From JAGQPD01 sp020426865 (GTDB lineage: Bacteria; Planctomycetota; Planctomycetia; Pirellulales; Pirellulaceae), in contig JAWKTN010000003.1 of the NCBI GenBank assembly GCA_041399065.1, forward strand, positions 1,207,695 to 1,271,694: a stretch of DNA of 64,000 nucleotides. Direction: 5' to 3'. Within the stretch, counting starts at the first letter, position 1. Each line of letters begins with the position of its first letter. Below the pieces are notes generated by a model, which saw only the letters and a program-made list of their open reading frames with translations, was not told the origin of the DNA and searched no databases. Below are positions 33,920 through 42,573 of this stretch, in pieces. Both the position numbers and the translations under genes were made by a program.

Positions 33920-34222
33920 ATGAGCAATACCTACCGATTCGAGTTTCAGGAAGAGGTGGAGCTCGTGGACGCTGAGATGTCTCTGCATCTGGCGATGTAT
34001 GCAGTCGAAGGCCTGTACGGCGCGGCCCGCGTCCGACTCGACGTTGGATACCACGTTGAAGAAGCGGGCCGCGTCATCACCGTTGACGGCAGCAGCGAGG
34101 TTGGCGAGGCGATTGTCCGCGTCTTCGCCAACCTGCTGCTGCGTGAATTCGGTGAGGAGGCCTTTCACGTGCGTCGCGTCGTTCCATGCCCGGCCCCCAG
34201 GACGGAAGGGCGGGCAGCATGA
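33920..34222 (+). CDS. Small unknown phage protein
   Basis: 100 aa from ATG 33920 (GGGAG about 8 nt upstream). FRFEFQEEVEL-type opening (YRFEFQEEVELVDAEMSLHLAMYAVEGLYG) and VDGSSEVGEAIVRVFANLLLREFGEEAFHVRRV suggest a small alpha/beta fold. Its stop overlaps the start of the Cas4-like nuclease (ATGA), so it belongs to the replication/recombination operon. No family is recognised. Confidence 0.72.
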   Translation: MSNTYRFEFQEEVELVDAEMSLHLAMYAVEGLYGAARVRLDVGYHVEEAGRVITVDGSSEVGEAIVRVFANLLLREFGEEAFHVRRVVPCPAPRTEGRAA

Positions 34223-35298
34223 GCGGCGCGACGCACCCATCTACATCTGATCCAAGCGAAACGAGCGCTGCACGGCACGATGCATCCAAGAGCGTGCTGA
34301 CCTACTCGGCGCTCAACACGTTTCGCAACTGCCCTCGCAAGTACAAGCACCGCTACGTCGATTGCCTGCGACCTCGAGAAAGAGCCGAAGCGTTATCGTT
34401 CGGCAGCGTCATCCACGGCGCCATCGAACTCTGGTATGGGCAGGCCGACGACGCGGGCCGCCTGTGGTCCGTGCTGGACTACCTCGACGGGCAGTTTCCT
34501 CAGCGCGATCACGACCAGCCGCAGAAGGCGGCCTGGCAACTCGCCCGCGCCATGCTCACAGGCTACGCCGCCCGCTATCCGACCGAGGACTTCGAGGTCA
34601 TCGAGGTTGAGAAGACTTTCGCGGGTGAGATTCGCAATCCCGACACGGGCCGCCTCAGCCAGACGTTCGTCATCGCCGGCAAGGCGGACGCGATCGTGCG
34701 TCGCTCTGATGGGCTGTACCTGCTGGAGCACAAAACCGCCGCCAGCATCGACGGCAACTACCTCGACAAGCTGTGGACCGACACCCAGATCGCCCTTTAC
34801 TCGCACTACCTCCGCGAGCAGGGCTACCCCATCGTCGGCGTGATCTACAACGTGCTGCTCAAATCGCGATTGCAGCAGCGGCAGGGAGAGACGCAAGAAG
34901 AATACGAATCGCGGCGCCTGCAACTCGCGGCCAAGAACAAGAGCGGTCGATCGACCGCCAAGCGGCAGATGCCGGAGACCGACGAGGCGTTTCAGGGGCG
35001 GCTGGCCGACTGGTACGCGCGGCCCGAGGCGTTTCACCGCGAGCACGTTTATCTCTCGGAAGACCGGCTCTCCATGCTGCAGGAAGAGGTCTGGGAGATC
35101 ACCCAGCAGTACCTCGACGCGCGGCGCCGCGGCAAGTGGCTCCTCAACACGTCCAACTGCTTCTCGTTCCAGCGGCCGTGCGAGTACCTGCCGTACTGCC
35201 AGTCGGGATTCAACCCGAACGTGGCGGACAACCTCTACGAGATCACGCTGCCGCACGAGGAGCTTGCCCCGGCCGATTTTGAAGCACCCCAGTTCTGA
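34219..35298 (+). CDS. Cas4/RecB-like PD-(D/E)xK exonuclease with Fe-S cysteines
   Basis: 359 aa. The N-terminus SVLTYSALNTFRNCPRKYKHRY has the first cluster Cys. The nuclease core has SFGSVIHGAIELW, GKADAIVRRSDGLYLLEHKT (Asp, then Glu-x-Lys) and IALYSHYLREQGYPIVGVIYN. The C-terminus NCFSFQRPCEYLPYCQ supplies three more Cys, so a [4Fe-4S] cluster as in Cas4/AddB is likely. There is no CRISPR here; in phages these enzymes process DNA ends for recombination or replication. It is followed at 12 bp by a Sak4-like ATPase, forming a recombination module. Confidence 0.88.
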   Translation: MSGATHPSTSDPSETSAARHDASKSVLTYSALNTFRNCPRKYKHRYVDCLRPRERAEALSFGSVIHGAIELWYGQADDAGRLWSVLDYLDGQFPQRDHDQPQKAAWQLARAMLTGYAARYPTEDFEVIEVEKTFAGEIRNPDTGRLSQTFVIAGKADAIVRRSDGLYLLEHKTAASIDGNYLDKLWTDTQIALYSHYLREQGYPIVGVIYNVLLKSRLQQRQGETQEEYESRRLQLAAKNKSGRSTAKRQMPETDEAFQGRLADWYARPEAFHREHVYLSEDRLSMLQEEVWEITQQYLDARRRGKWLLNTSNCFSFQRPCEYLPYCQSGFNPNVADNLYEITLPHEELAPADFEAPQF

Positions 35299-35310
35299 AA
35301 GGAGCACCCG

Positions 35311-36096
35311 ATGCCCGTGACGTTGCCCACCGAAAGCTCAAAGCCAACAACCCAGCTCGGTCAGCAGACCATCTTGCTGTACTCGCCCCCCAAGCTGGGC
35401 AAATCAACGTTCGCCAGTCGGTTTCCCGACGCGGTGTTCCTCGAGTGTGAGCCGGGGCTCAACCACCTCGATGTCTTCAAGGTGCCTACCTACACCTGGG
35501 ACGATTTCCTGGGCGCCTGCAAGCTGATCGCCGAAGGCCAGCACTCGTTCAAGACCATCGTCATCGACACTGTCGACAACGCCTTCAAGTTCTGCAGCGA
35601 GCACGTCTGCGGCAAGCACAACATTGAGTACGAAGGCGACATGGGCCACGGCAAAGGCTGGGCCCTGGTCAAGAACGAATGGCACCGCGTGCTGACGCGG
35701 CTGGCGAGCCTGCCCTACGGGCTGGTGCTGATCTCGCACGCCCAGGACAAGGTCATCGAGACACGGACCGGCGAGTACACCAAGACGCAGCCGAGCCTGC
35801 CCGACCGCGCCCGCAACGTCGTGCTGGGCCTGGTCGACATCATCCTCTACGGCGACGCCGTGCCGCGCAAGGACGGCGCGGGCAACGTGACGATCGACCG
35901 GGTGATCCGCACCAAGCCTCACCCGACCTACGAGGCGGGCGATCGCACCGGGCGTCTGCCCGAGGTGTTGCCCCTCGACTACGACGCCTTCCAGCAGGCG
36001 TTTCTGGCCGCTGCAGCGAGTGCCAAGCCCGGCGCGAACTCGGCAGCGGGGCGCGAGCAGCCGGGCAGCACCCTCAACGGAAAGGCCAAGGTATGA
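35311..36096 (+). CDS. Phage AAA/RecA-like ATPase (Sak4 type)
   Basis: 261 aa. Walker A is PPKLGKST (residues ~25-33), Walker B FKTIVIDTVDN. LVLISHAQDKVIETRTGEYTKTQPSLPDRARN is the typical later block of phage ATP-binding Sak4/AAA_24 proteins, which promote single-strand annealing or strand exchange. Good Shine-Dalgarno AAGGAG before ATG. Its stop overlaps the start of the DUF669 gene; these two families are regularly adjacent in phages. Confidence 0.87.
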   Translation: MPVTLPTESSKPTTQLGQQTILLYSPPKLGKSTFASRFPDAVFLECEPGLNHLDVFKVPTYTWDDFLGACKLIAEGQHSFKTIVIDTVDNAFKFCSEHVCGKHNIEYEGDMGHGKGWALVKNEWHRVLTRLASLPYGLVLISHAQDKVIETRTGEYTKTQPSLPDRARNVVLGLVDIILYGDAVPRKDGAGNVTIDRVIRTKPHPTYEAGDRTGRLPEVLPLDYDAFQQAFLAAAASAKPGANSAAGREQPGSTLNGKAKV

Positions 36097-36557
36097 GCCA
36101 ATACGACGACAGTTTTGCACCGACCGACAACGACGTTGATCTCTCGGATTTCGACGACGACTTCTCTTCGGCAGAGTCGCCCAGCTTCGACGAGGTGCCC
36201 GATGGCAAGTACCAGGCACGGATCGACAGCGTCCGCCTGGACCGCAGCCAGAAGGGTGACCCGATGATCAAGTGGGATCTGATCGTGATCGCCGGGCAGC
36301 ACTCTGGACGGCACATCTTCAAGAACTCGGTGATCACGCCGGCGGCGCTGCCGTTCGTGAAGGGCGACCTCAAGACGGTGGGATTGGAGTTGGCCAAGTT
36401 TAGCGACCTGGCCGGACGCCTGGACGAGGTGCTCGACCGCACGATGGAGATCACCAAGCGGACCCGCGGCGAGTACACGAACGTGTACTTCAACAAGCGG
36501 ATTCAGCTCGCGGGCGCCGCCGCATCCGCACCGCCGGCAGGCGACGTTCCGTTCTAA
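36093..36557 (+). CDS. DUF669 protein (phage ssDNA-binding-like)
   Basis: 154 aa, coupled to the Sak4-like gene (ATGA). An acidic N-terminus (DVDLSDFDDDFSSAES) precedes the DUF669 core VPDGKYQARIDSVRLDRSQKGDPMIKWDLIVI, HIFKNSVITPAALPFVKGDLKTVG and NVYFNKRIQL; the end is PPAGDVPF, similar to the acidic/Pro-Phe tips of SSB proteins. DUF669 proteins are thought to coat single-stranded DNA during phage recombination. Operon order with the ATPase supports this. Confidence 0.88.
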   Translation: MSQYDDSFAPTDNDVDLSDFDDDFSSAESPSFDEVPDGKYQARIDSVRLDRSQKGDPMIKWDLIVIAGQHSGRHIFKNSVITPAALPFVKGDLKTVGLELAKFSDLAGRLDEVLDRTMEITKRTRGEYTNVYFNKRIQLAGAAASAPPAGDVPF

Positions 36558-36581
36558 ACTCCACGCGCCTTCACGGGTGCG

Positions 36582-36682
36582 GCCGAGGCGCGCATGGCGT
36601 GCCCCGCCAGCGCACTAACGATGCGGCACTGCCGGGTCCGCATCGCGCTTGCGGGGACAGACTCCCCGCGGCGCGCCTCGGC
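36582..36682. ncRNA. Nested inverted-repeat structure between DUF669 and ERCC4 genes
   Basis: Four tiers of exact pairing in 101 nt: GCCGAGGCGCGC (36582-36593) with GCGCGCCTCGGC (36671-36682); CCCCGC (36602-36607) with GCGGGG (36651-36656); AGCGC (36609-36613) with GCGCT (36645-36649); GATGCGG (36620-36626) with CCGCATC (36638-36644). GCGGGGA (36651-36657) can instead pair locally with TCCCCGC (36663-36669), so two folds compete. No coding frame spans it. It could be a cis-acting RNA, small RNA or replication signal. Structure is read directly; its nature is unknown. Confidence 0.6.
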
Positions 36683-36711
36683 TCTTTCATACACCACCAG
36701 TTTCCGTCTCC

Positions 36712-37164
36712 ATGGCCTTCCAAATCATCACCGACACCCGCGAGCAGGAGCCGTATGCATTCGCCTGCCAATCGGTCCGCGCCAAGCTCGATGCGGGCGA
36801 CTACTCGGTGGCGGGCTTCGAAGGCCGGGTGGCGGTCGAACGCAAGAGCCTGCCCGATTTTGTGCGAACGGTGTTCCACGAATCGGACAGGTTTGCCGTG
36901 GAACTCGAAAAGCTGGCTGGCATGGAAGCCGCCAGCATTGTTGTCGAGGCCGACCTCGACGCCGTGCTGCGTGGTCGCCATCGCGATGCTCTCCGAGCCG
37001 TTGACCCGCACGCATTGTTGGGCGCCGCGACGCACATCACCGTCCGCTGGGGCGTGCCGGTCTGTTGGTGTGGGTCGCGGCAGGCGGCCTGCGCATTTAC
37101 CGAATCGTACCTGCGGATGTTTGTCCGCCACGTGCTGAACCAGGAGGGCGCCGACGATGCCTGA
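36712..37164 (+). CDS. ERCC4-domain nuclease
   Basis: 150 aa from ATG 36712, which begins right at the domain (MAFQIITDTREQEPYAF); an upstream in-frame ATG at 36649 would run through the structured region. The XPF/ERCC4 nuclease signature is present: TDTREQEP, LDAGDYSVAGFEGRVAVERKSLPDFV (GDY...ERKS, metal-binding acidic residues and Lys). It probably cuts branched or flap DNA during phage replication/recombination. It overlaps the helicase start by 8 bp. Confidence 0.88.
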   Translation: MAFQIITDTREQEPYAFACQSVRAKLDAGDYSVAGFEGRVAVERKSLPDFVRTVFHESDRFAVELEKLAGMEAASIVVEADLDAVLRGRHRDALRAVDPHALLGAATHITVRWGVPVCWCGSRQAACAFTESYLRMFVRHVLNQEGADDA

Positions 37165-39343
37165 GCAAGTGAGCGGCGCCATCCAGCGCACCTACTTCAG
37201 CAGCCCCAAGTTCTCTGCCGGCGTCCTGGAGACGGACGGCGGCGCCCGAGTTCGGTTCCGCGGGCCGTTCTGCGCCAGCGAGGGCGATGTCGTCACGCTG
37301 GTCGGCGCCTGGAAGAACGACCCCAAGTACGGTCGGCAGTTCGCGGCGGACAGCCTCAGCTACGAACTCCCCGAGAGCCCCGAGGGATTGGTGCAGTACC
37401 TGGCCAAGCACCCGGCCTTCGTGGGCGTGGGAGAGGCGACCGCCCGCAAGATCGTCGAGTACGCCGCCAGCGCCGTCCACCTCGATCACCTGCTCCGGCA
37501 AGACATCGACGAGTTGCACCGCGAGCTCCGTATCCGCAAGTCGACGCTCGAGTCGCTCCGCGAAGCCTGGATTGCCCGCAGCGCCGACAACGAGGTTCGG
37601 TCCTACCTCGCGGGCTTTGGGCTCACGCACCACCAGATGGAGACCCTGCTCGACAAGTTCGGCGCCTCGGTGGTCGGCATGTTGCGTGCCGACCCATACC
37701 AACTCATCGAGCACGTGAAGGGATACGGCTTCAAGAAGGTCGACAAGATCGCCCGTGCGATGGGCATGCCCAAGGACCACCCCGGCCGCCTGGCGGCGGG
37801 CCTGCTGTACATCGTCAGCGACGAACTCAACTCGGGGCACACTTGGACGGCGGGCGCCGACCTGCTGGACAAGGCGAACGAGTTGCTGTTGCTCGATACG
37901 CTCAACAGTCGGGACATCATTCGGGCCGCGGCGGACACGCTGCTTGCCAGCGGGCAGCTGATCGCGGACGGCAGCGCGGTGGCGCTGCCCCGCTACCACG
38001 AAGCCGAACTGAGCATCCGCTCGGCTTTCGAGTCGCATGGATGGACCAAGCGGCCGTTGCGGAGTGTGAATACCCATCTCACGGGTCTCAAGGACCGCCA
38101 GGCGGGCGCCTACCGGACGGCGATGGACCATCCGATTGTGGTCATCACCGGCGGCGCCGGAACGGGCAAGACGTTTGTGTTGGCCCGGCTCGCCGGGGCT
38201 TACCAGTCGGCGGGCCTGCGCGTCGCCCTTTGCTCGCCGACGGGCAAGGCTGCCAAGCGGATCGAGGAGTCGCTACAGGGTCAGGGCATCGACCTGGGGG
38301 CCAAGACAATCCACCGGCTCTTGGGCTACGACGGACACGAATTCCATCGCATCAGCCTTTCCTGGCCGGCGCTCACCGATGATGGCGACGAGTATGAGGA
38401 CGCCGACCCGCCCTACGACGTGGTGATTGTCGATGAGGTGTCGATGGTCGACGCACCCCTCATGGCGGAACTGCTCTCCCGCATCGATTTCAGCAAGACC
38501 CGGCTGGTGCTCGTTGGTGATCACAACCAGCTGCCGCCCGTTGGTCCGGGCAACGTGCTGCGTGATGTCATTCAGCACAACTTGGTCCCCACGATCGTCC
38601 TCGACGAAGTTGTCCGCCAGGCGGGCGTGCTCAAGACCAACAGCACGGCGATCCTGTCGCAGCGGATTGCACCCTCCGCGGGTGAGAATCCCGCGTGGAC
38701 CGTCATCGATGTTTTCAAAGAGCCCCAGCAGATTCAGGTTCACCTGCGTGACCTCGTGCTTCACCAGATCCCCGACCGACTCGGCCTCGATCCAACGGGC
38801 GACGTGCAGATCATCACGCCGACGCATCTGGGCCCTCTGGGGACCAAGGCAATCAACCAGATGATGCAGCGATTGCTGCACGGTGAGATCGGCCGCAAAT
38901 TCGCCGTTGGGGACAAGGTCATTCAGACCTCGAACGACTACGGCATCGAGGTAATGAACGGCACGATTGGCCGCGTGCTGGACGTCGATCCCGGCTCCGG
39001 TGGCGGCTACTGGATCGCTTTCGACGGTTGCGGGGAGCGGCTAATCCAAGGCGAGCAGGTGCTGAACGTCCAACTCGCCTACGCGCTCACGGCCCACAAG
39101 GCGCAGGGGAGCGAGTTCCCGTGCGCCGTGGTTCTCTGCCACAAGTCGCATTACTTCGCCGACCGCAACTGGCTCTACACGGCCGTCACCCGCGCTAGCC
39201 GGTACTGCTTCCTGCTGGGCGACCGGTGGGGGCTGCACAACGCAGCGAAGAAAAACAACACGGTCCGGCGCCGTACTTTCTTAGGTTTGTGGGCCAGTCG
39301 CCGGAGCGATGAATCGATCCAGCCATTGGAGGTGCCGGCGTGA
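37157..39343 (+). CDS. recD2: RecD2-like 5'-3' DNA helicase
   Basis: 728 aa. N-terminal OB-like region and helix-hairpin-helix repeats (LAKHPAFVGVGEATARKIVEYA; GYGFKKVDKIARAMGM) typify RecD2. Superfamily 1B helicase motifs follow: TGGAGTGKTF (Walker A, ~residues 330-339), VVIVDEVSMVDAPLM (Walker B), LVGDHNQLPPVGPG and the C-terminal UvrD-like AYALTAHKAQGSEF and LYTAVTRAS. It unwinds DNA 5' to 3'. It lies between ERCC4 nuclease and DUF3310 genes with overlaps on both sides, in the replication operon. Confidence 0.92.
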   Translation: MPEQVSGAIQRTYFSSPKFSAGVLETDGGARVRFRGPFCASEGDVVTLVGAWKNDPKYGRQFAADSLSYELPESPEGLVQYLAKHPAFVGVGEATARKIVEYAASAVHLDHLLRQDIDELHRELRIRKSTLESLREAWIARSADNEVRSYLAGFGLTHHQMETLLDKFGASVVGMLRADPYQLIEHVKGYGFKKVDKIARAMGMPKDHPGRLAAGLLYIVSDELNSGHTWTAGADLLDKANELLLLDTLNSRDIIRAAADTLLASGQLIADGSAVALPRYHEAELSIRSAFESHGWTKRPLRSVNTHLTGLKDRQAGAYRTAMDHPIVVITGGAGTGKTFVLARLAGAYQSAGLRVALCSPTGKAAKRIEESLQGQGIDLGAKTIHRLLGYDGHEFHRISLSWPALTDDGDEYEDADPPYDVVIVDEVSMVDAPLMAELLSRIDFSKTRLVLVGDHNQLPPVGPGNVLRDVIQHNLVPTIVLDEVVRQAGVLKTNSTAILSQRIAPSAGENPAWTVIDVFKEPQQIQVHLRDLVLHQIPDRLGLDPTGDVQIITPTHLGPLGTKAINQMMQRLLHGEIGRKFAVGDKVIQTSNDYGIEVMNGTIGRVLDVDPGSGGGYWIAFDGCGERLIQGEQVLNVQLAYALTAHKAQGSEFPCAVVLCHKSHYFADRNWLYTAVTRASRYCFLLGDRWGLHNAAKKNNTVRRRTFLGLWASRRSDESIQPLEVPA

Positions 39344-39606
39344 CAACTGCTCCTGAGCAACAACACGATTCGGTTACACGGCCTTGCCACTACACCTTCG
39401 GCGTCGTGGAGGTCATCGACGCTATTGAAGCCTGGCAGCTTGGGTTTCACTTGGGCAACGTCGTTAAGTACGTCGCTCGCGCCGCTCACAAGGACAACTA
39501 CGGCGAGGATCTGCGCAAGGCGCGGTGGTACCTCGACCGCGAAATCCAGCGGCACGCAGACGAGGATTCGCTGCAGAAAGCTCAATCGCAGGAGGCGGAT
39601 TCGTGA
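39340..39606 (+). CDS. DUF3310 protein
   Basis: 88 aa with GTG start overlapping the helicase stop (GTGA). RPCHYTFGVVEVIDAIEAWQLGFHLGNVVKYVARAAHKD and LRKARWYLDREIQR are the DUF3310 signature, found in many phages and sometimes called a nucleotide-kinase-like protein. Its function is not established. It overlaps the primase start by 4 nt (GTGA). Confidence 0.9.
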   Translation: MTTAPEQQHDSVTRPCHYTFGVVEVIDAIEAWQLGFHLGNVVKYVARAAHKDNYGEDLRKARWYLDREIQRHADEDSLQKAQSQEADS

Positions 39607-42170
39607 GCGTGACCTCGGCCGACAACCTGAGCCGCACCGCCGAGACTGCCCCGGAGTGCCTTCGTCAGCTGCCGCAGTGGGTCGCATGGAAGTACGTCAC
39701 CCGCGACGGTAAGCCCACGAAGGCGCCGGTCAACGCTCGCACCGGTGCGCTGGCGGATTCAACGGATGCAGGGACATGGAGCACATTCGACGAGGCGCTT
39801 GTCGCTTGTCGTCAGGATCAGAGCCTGGCCGGCTTGGGGTTTGTGTTCGCGGAGGGCGACCCGTACTGCGGCGTCGATCTCGATGATTGCATCGACCCCG
39901 ATCGCGGCGAGCTGAAACCGTGGGCGACAAGCATCGTCGAGCGGCTCGACAGCTACACGGAGATCAGCCCGTCAGGAACGGGCGTGAAGGTGTTTGTCGA
40001 AGCGGTGAAGACCGGCGACCGCTGTCGCAAGGCGTACCACGACGGCGAAGTGGAGATGTACGACCGCGCCCGGTTCTTCACGGTGACGGGTGAGCGCCTC
40101 GATCAATGCCCGCCGGGGATCAATGCCCGGCAGCCGGCCATTGACGATTTGTACGTGGAGGTATTCGGGGCCGAGAACACGCGGGCGTCGCCCCCTGGTC
40201 CACAGCCGAGCGCCAACGGTCACGTCCACCTCGACGACGACCAGATTATCGAACTCGCCTCCAACCAGCGTCGCAGCGGCGCCAAATTCCGTGCGCTCTG
40301 GTCGGGCGACTGGAACGCCCACTTCAATTCGGCGAGCGAAGCCGACTCTTCGGTCGTGTTTACCTTGGCGTTCTACACGAAGGACGCGGGGCAGATCGAT
40401 CGGTTGTTTCGGCGCAGCGGCCTCATGCGACCGAAGTGGGACGAGCAGCACGGCGCCGAGACCTACGGCCAGATGACGGTCGGCAAGGCGCTCGGCAAGG
40501 TCACCAAGCAGTACCAGCCCAAAGGCAAGCGCCGCCGTCCCTCAGCACCGCCACCAACCAACCCGGAACTCCCGTCGATCGTCATCGACGACCGGCAGCT
40601 CAGCGATCTTACTGGGCAGGCGTTGGCCGCGGTGAAGCGATCCAACAAGCCGCCGAGCGTGTTTGTCCGCGCGGGCGCGGTCGCCCGTGTGCTCCGCGAC
40701 GAGAACGGAGTGCCGAAGATCGAGCAGTTCGACCGGGTGCGGATGCGGTGCCGGCTCTCGGAGGTTGCCAACTTCTTCACGCTCCGCAAGGGCGACGGGG
40801 GCTGCTACGAGCAGGTGGGCGTTCCCCCGCCGTTGTCGCTCGCCGAGAACATCCTGGCACAGACCAGTTGGGAACTCCCGCCGCTGGCGGGCATCGCCCG
40901 CGCGCCCATCCTCCGCACCGACGGCTCGATCTGTACGACGCCCGGCTACGACCCGGTGAGCCGGCTGATGTACTGCCCCGACCCAGAGCTCGAACTGACG
41001 CCCATCCCCGAGTTCCCCGACGGCAACGAGGTCCAGGCGTGCGTCGACCTGTTGCTGGAAGTAATTAGCGATTTTCCGTTTGCCGACGAGGCGAGCCGCG
41101 CCAATGCGCTGGCCATCTTGTTCACGCTGCTCATGCGGCCGGTGATCTCCGGGCACGTGCCGCTGGCGATTGTCGACGCGCCCATGCAGGGCACCGGCAA
41201 GACGCTGCTGGTCACGGCGCTAGGGACCATCGCCGTCGGAGCAGTCTCGTCAGAATCGATCCCGTCGAAGGAGAACGACGACGAGTGGCGGAAGAAGATC
41301 ACGTCCATCCTGCTGGCGGCCTCGCCGTTCGTGCTGCTGGACAACATCCCCGACAACACCACGATCGACTCGCCGTCGCTGGCTGCGGCGCTCACGACCG
41401 AGGAATGGTCTGATCGGCTGCTGGGGCGCAACAACGCCATCCGCCTTCCGTCGCGCGTCGTGTGGGCGGCTACCGGCAACAATCTTCGCGTGGCCGGCGA
41501 CATGCCCCGCCGCAGCTACAGCATCCGCTTGGACGCCAACGCCGAGCGGCCGTGGGAGAGGACCGGCTTCAAGATCAAGGGGCTCGAGCGGCACGTACGC
41601 AGTCGTCGAGGCGATCTGCTGTCAGCGGCGCTTACCATCGTGCGGGCGTGGTACACCAATGGGCAGCCCAAGGCCGACGTCCCTACGCTGGGGAGCTTCG
41701 ACGAGTGGGCCGAAACCGTTGGCAGCGTAATCGCGTTCGCGGGCATCGACGGCTTTCTCGCCAACCTCGAGCAGACCCAGGTCGTGCAGGACGAGGACGC
41801 CCAGCAGTGGTCGGCCTTCTTCGAAGCTTGGTGGGACACCTTTCGTGGCGCTGGGGTCATCGCGGACGACCTCTGCAAGCGTCTCATCGAGGACGACGTA
41901 CACGACGGCGCGGCGCGCGCAGTGCCCGACGTACTGCTTGTACATCTCGATGTACATGGTGCGCGCGCCGGCGCACTGCGTAAGGCGCTAGGACGGCATC
42001 TCTCACGGCTGAAGGGACGCATCTTCAACGGCCACAAGCTGTTAGACGCGGGCAGCGATCCCCATCGCAAGGTCCGGGTGTGGCGGTTGGCGGACGCCAC
42101 TAACCCCGCACAACCCCGCGTAACCCCGCAGAATTCATCCCCTAACCCCGCACAGCAAGGTCTTTGGTAA
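39603..42170 (+). CDS. Primase-polymerase/helicase (NrS-1-like)
   Basis: 855 aa from GTG 39603. The N-terminal primase-polymerase domain has LPQWVAWKYVTRDGKPTKAPVNARTG, GLGFVFAEGDPYCGVDLDDCIDP (catalytic acidic residues), EISPSGTGVKVFV and MYDRARFFTVTGERL, a set seen in NrS-1-type and D5-associated phage primases. The C-terminal half is an ATPase/helicase with MQGTGKTLLVTALG (Walker A, ~residue 528) and RVVWAATGNNLRVAGDM (sensor). It would prime and unwind DNA at the element origin. AACCCCGC repeats begin inside its 3' end and continue downstream. Confidence 0.88.
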   Translation: MSVTSADNLSRTAETAPECLRQLPQWVAWKYVTRDGKPTKAPVNARTGALADSTDAGTWSTFDEALVACRQDQSLAGLGFVFAEGDPYCGVDLDDCIDPDRGELKPWATSIVERLDSYTEISPSGTGVKVFVEAVKTGDRCRKAYHDGEVEMYDRARFFTVTGERLDQCPPGINARQPAIDDLYVEVFGAENTRASPPGPQPSANGHVHLDDDQIIELASNQRRSGAKFRALWSGDWNAHFNSASEADSSVVFTLAFYTKDAGQIDRLFRRSGLMRPKWDEQHGAETYGQMTVGKALGKVTKQYQPKGKRRRPSAPPPTNPELPSIVIDDRQLSDLTGQALAAVKRSNKPPSVFVRAGAVARVLRDENGVPKIEQFDRVRMRCRLSEVANFFTLRKGDGGCYEQVGVPPPLSLAENILAQTSWELPPLAGIARAPILRTDGSICTTPGYDPVSRLMYCPDPELELTPIPEFPDGNEVQACVDLLLEVISDFPFADEASRANALAILFTLLMRPVISGHVPLAIVDAPMQGTGKTLLVTALGTIAVGAVSSESIPSKENDDEWRKKITSILLAASPFVLLDNIPDNTTIDSPSLAAALTTEEWSDRLLGRNNAIRLPSRVVWAATGNNLRVAGDMPRRSYSIRLDANAERPWERTGFKIKGLERHVRSRRGDLLSAALTIVRAWYTNGQPKADVPTLGSFDEWAETVGSVIAFAGIDGFLANLEQTQVVQDEDAQQWSAFFEAWWDTFRGAGVIADDLCKRLIEDDVHDGAARAVPDVLLVHLDVHGARAGALRKALGRHLSRLKGRIFNGHKLLDAGSDPHRKVRVWRLADATNPAQPRVTPQNSSPNPAQQGLW

Positions 42171-42310
42171 TCCCATGTTAGAACGATCTGCGGGGTTTGC
42201 GGGGTCTAATCGCCATATGCTTACACGTATGCGCGCGTGTGCGCGTGGGGGTGTACATCGCGCGTATAGAAGTGGGGAGAAAAGACCCCGCAGAACCCCG
42301 CGAACCCCGC
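42102..42310. repeat. AACCCCGC iteron-like repeats flanking a long inverted repeat (candidate origin)
   Basis: Forward AACCCCGC copies at 42102, 42112, 42122 and 42144 (end of the primase gene), reverse copies GCGGGGTT at 42190 and GCGGGGTC at 42199, and forward GACCCCGC/AACCCCGC copies at 42284, 42294 and 42303. The reverse pair (42190-42206) and the forward pair (42284-42301) are almost exact 17-bp reverse complements, so the 77-nt CG-alternating middle could be presented in a loop. Directly behind a primase gene, this fits an origin or primase-recognition site; that role is inference. Confidence 0.6.
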
Positions 42311-42573
42311 AACGGCTCTTGTCCGCCTCTTCGCGGCCGTCGCGCCACGTTCGCCCACGTCGGCGCCCACTCGCGCCGCGCGACGCAACTCCCGCCTTGC
42401 AACCGGCCGCGTCACGTGGCCACACGGTGGCCCACGGCGGGAGCGTGCCAAAGTGGCAGGCGACCAGCCGGCCATGGGTCCTCCCCCGCAGGTTATGAGA
42501 GGAGACGCCCGCGGGAACAGCCGCGCTCAGGGAGAGAGTTTTATTTGTGTGTCCGAAGTTTTGGGAGCCATTC
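42311..42573. other. Non-coding GC-rich stretch before HNH gene
   Basis: About 260 bp with short self-complementary runs (for example CACGTGGCCACACGGTGGCCCA) but no convincing gene. It ends with the GGGAG ribosome site of the HNH gene. Confidence 0.4.

Noticed and set aside
34219..35298. CRISPR-associated Cas4
   Set aside because: The Cys/nuclease pattern fits, but there are no other cas genes or repeats; phage RecB-like exonuclease is the better reading.
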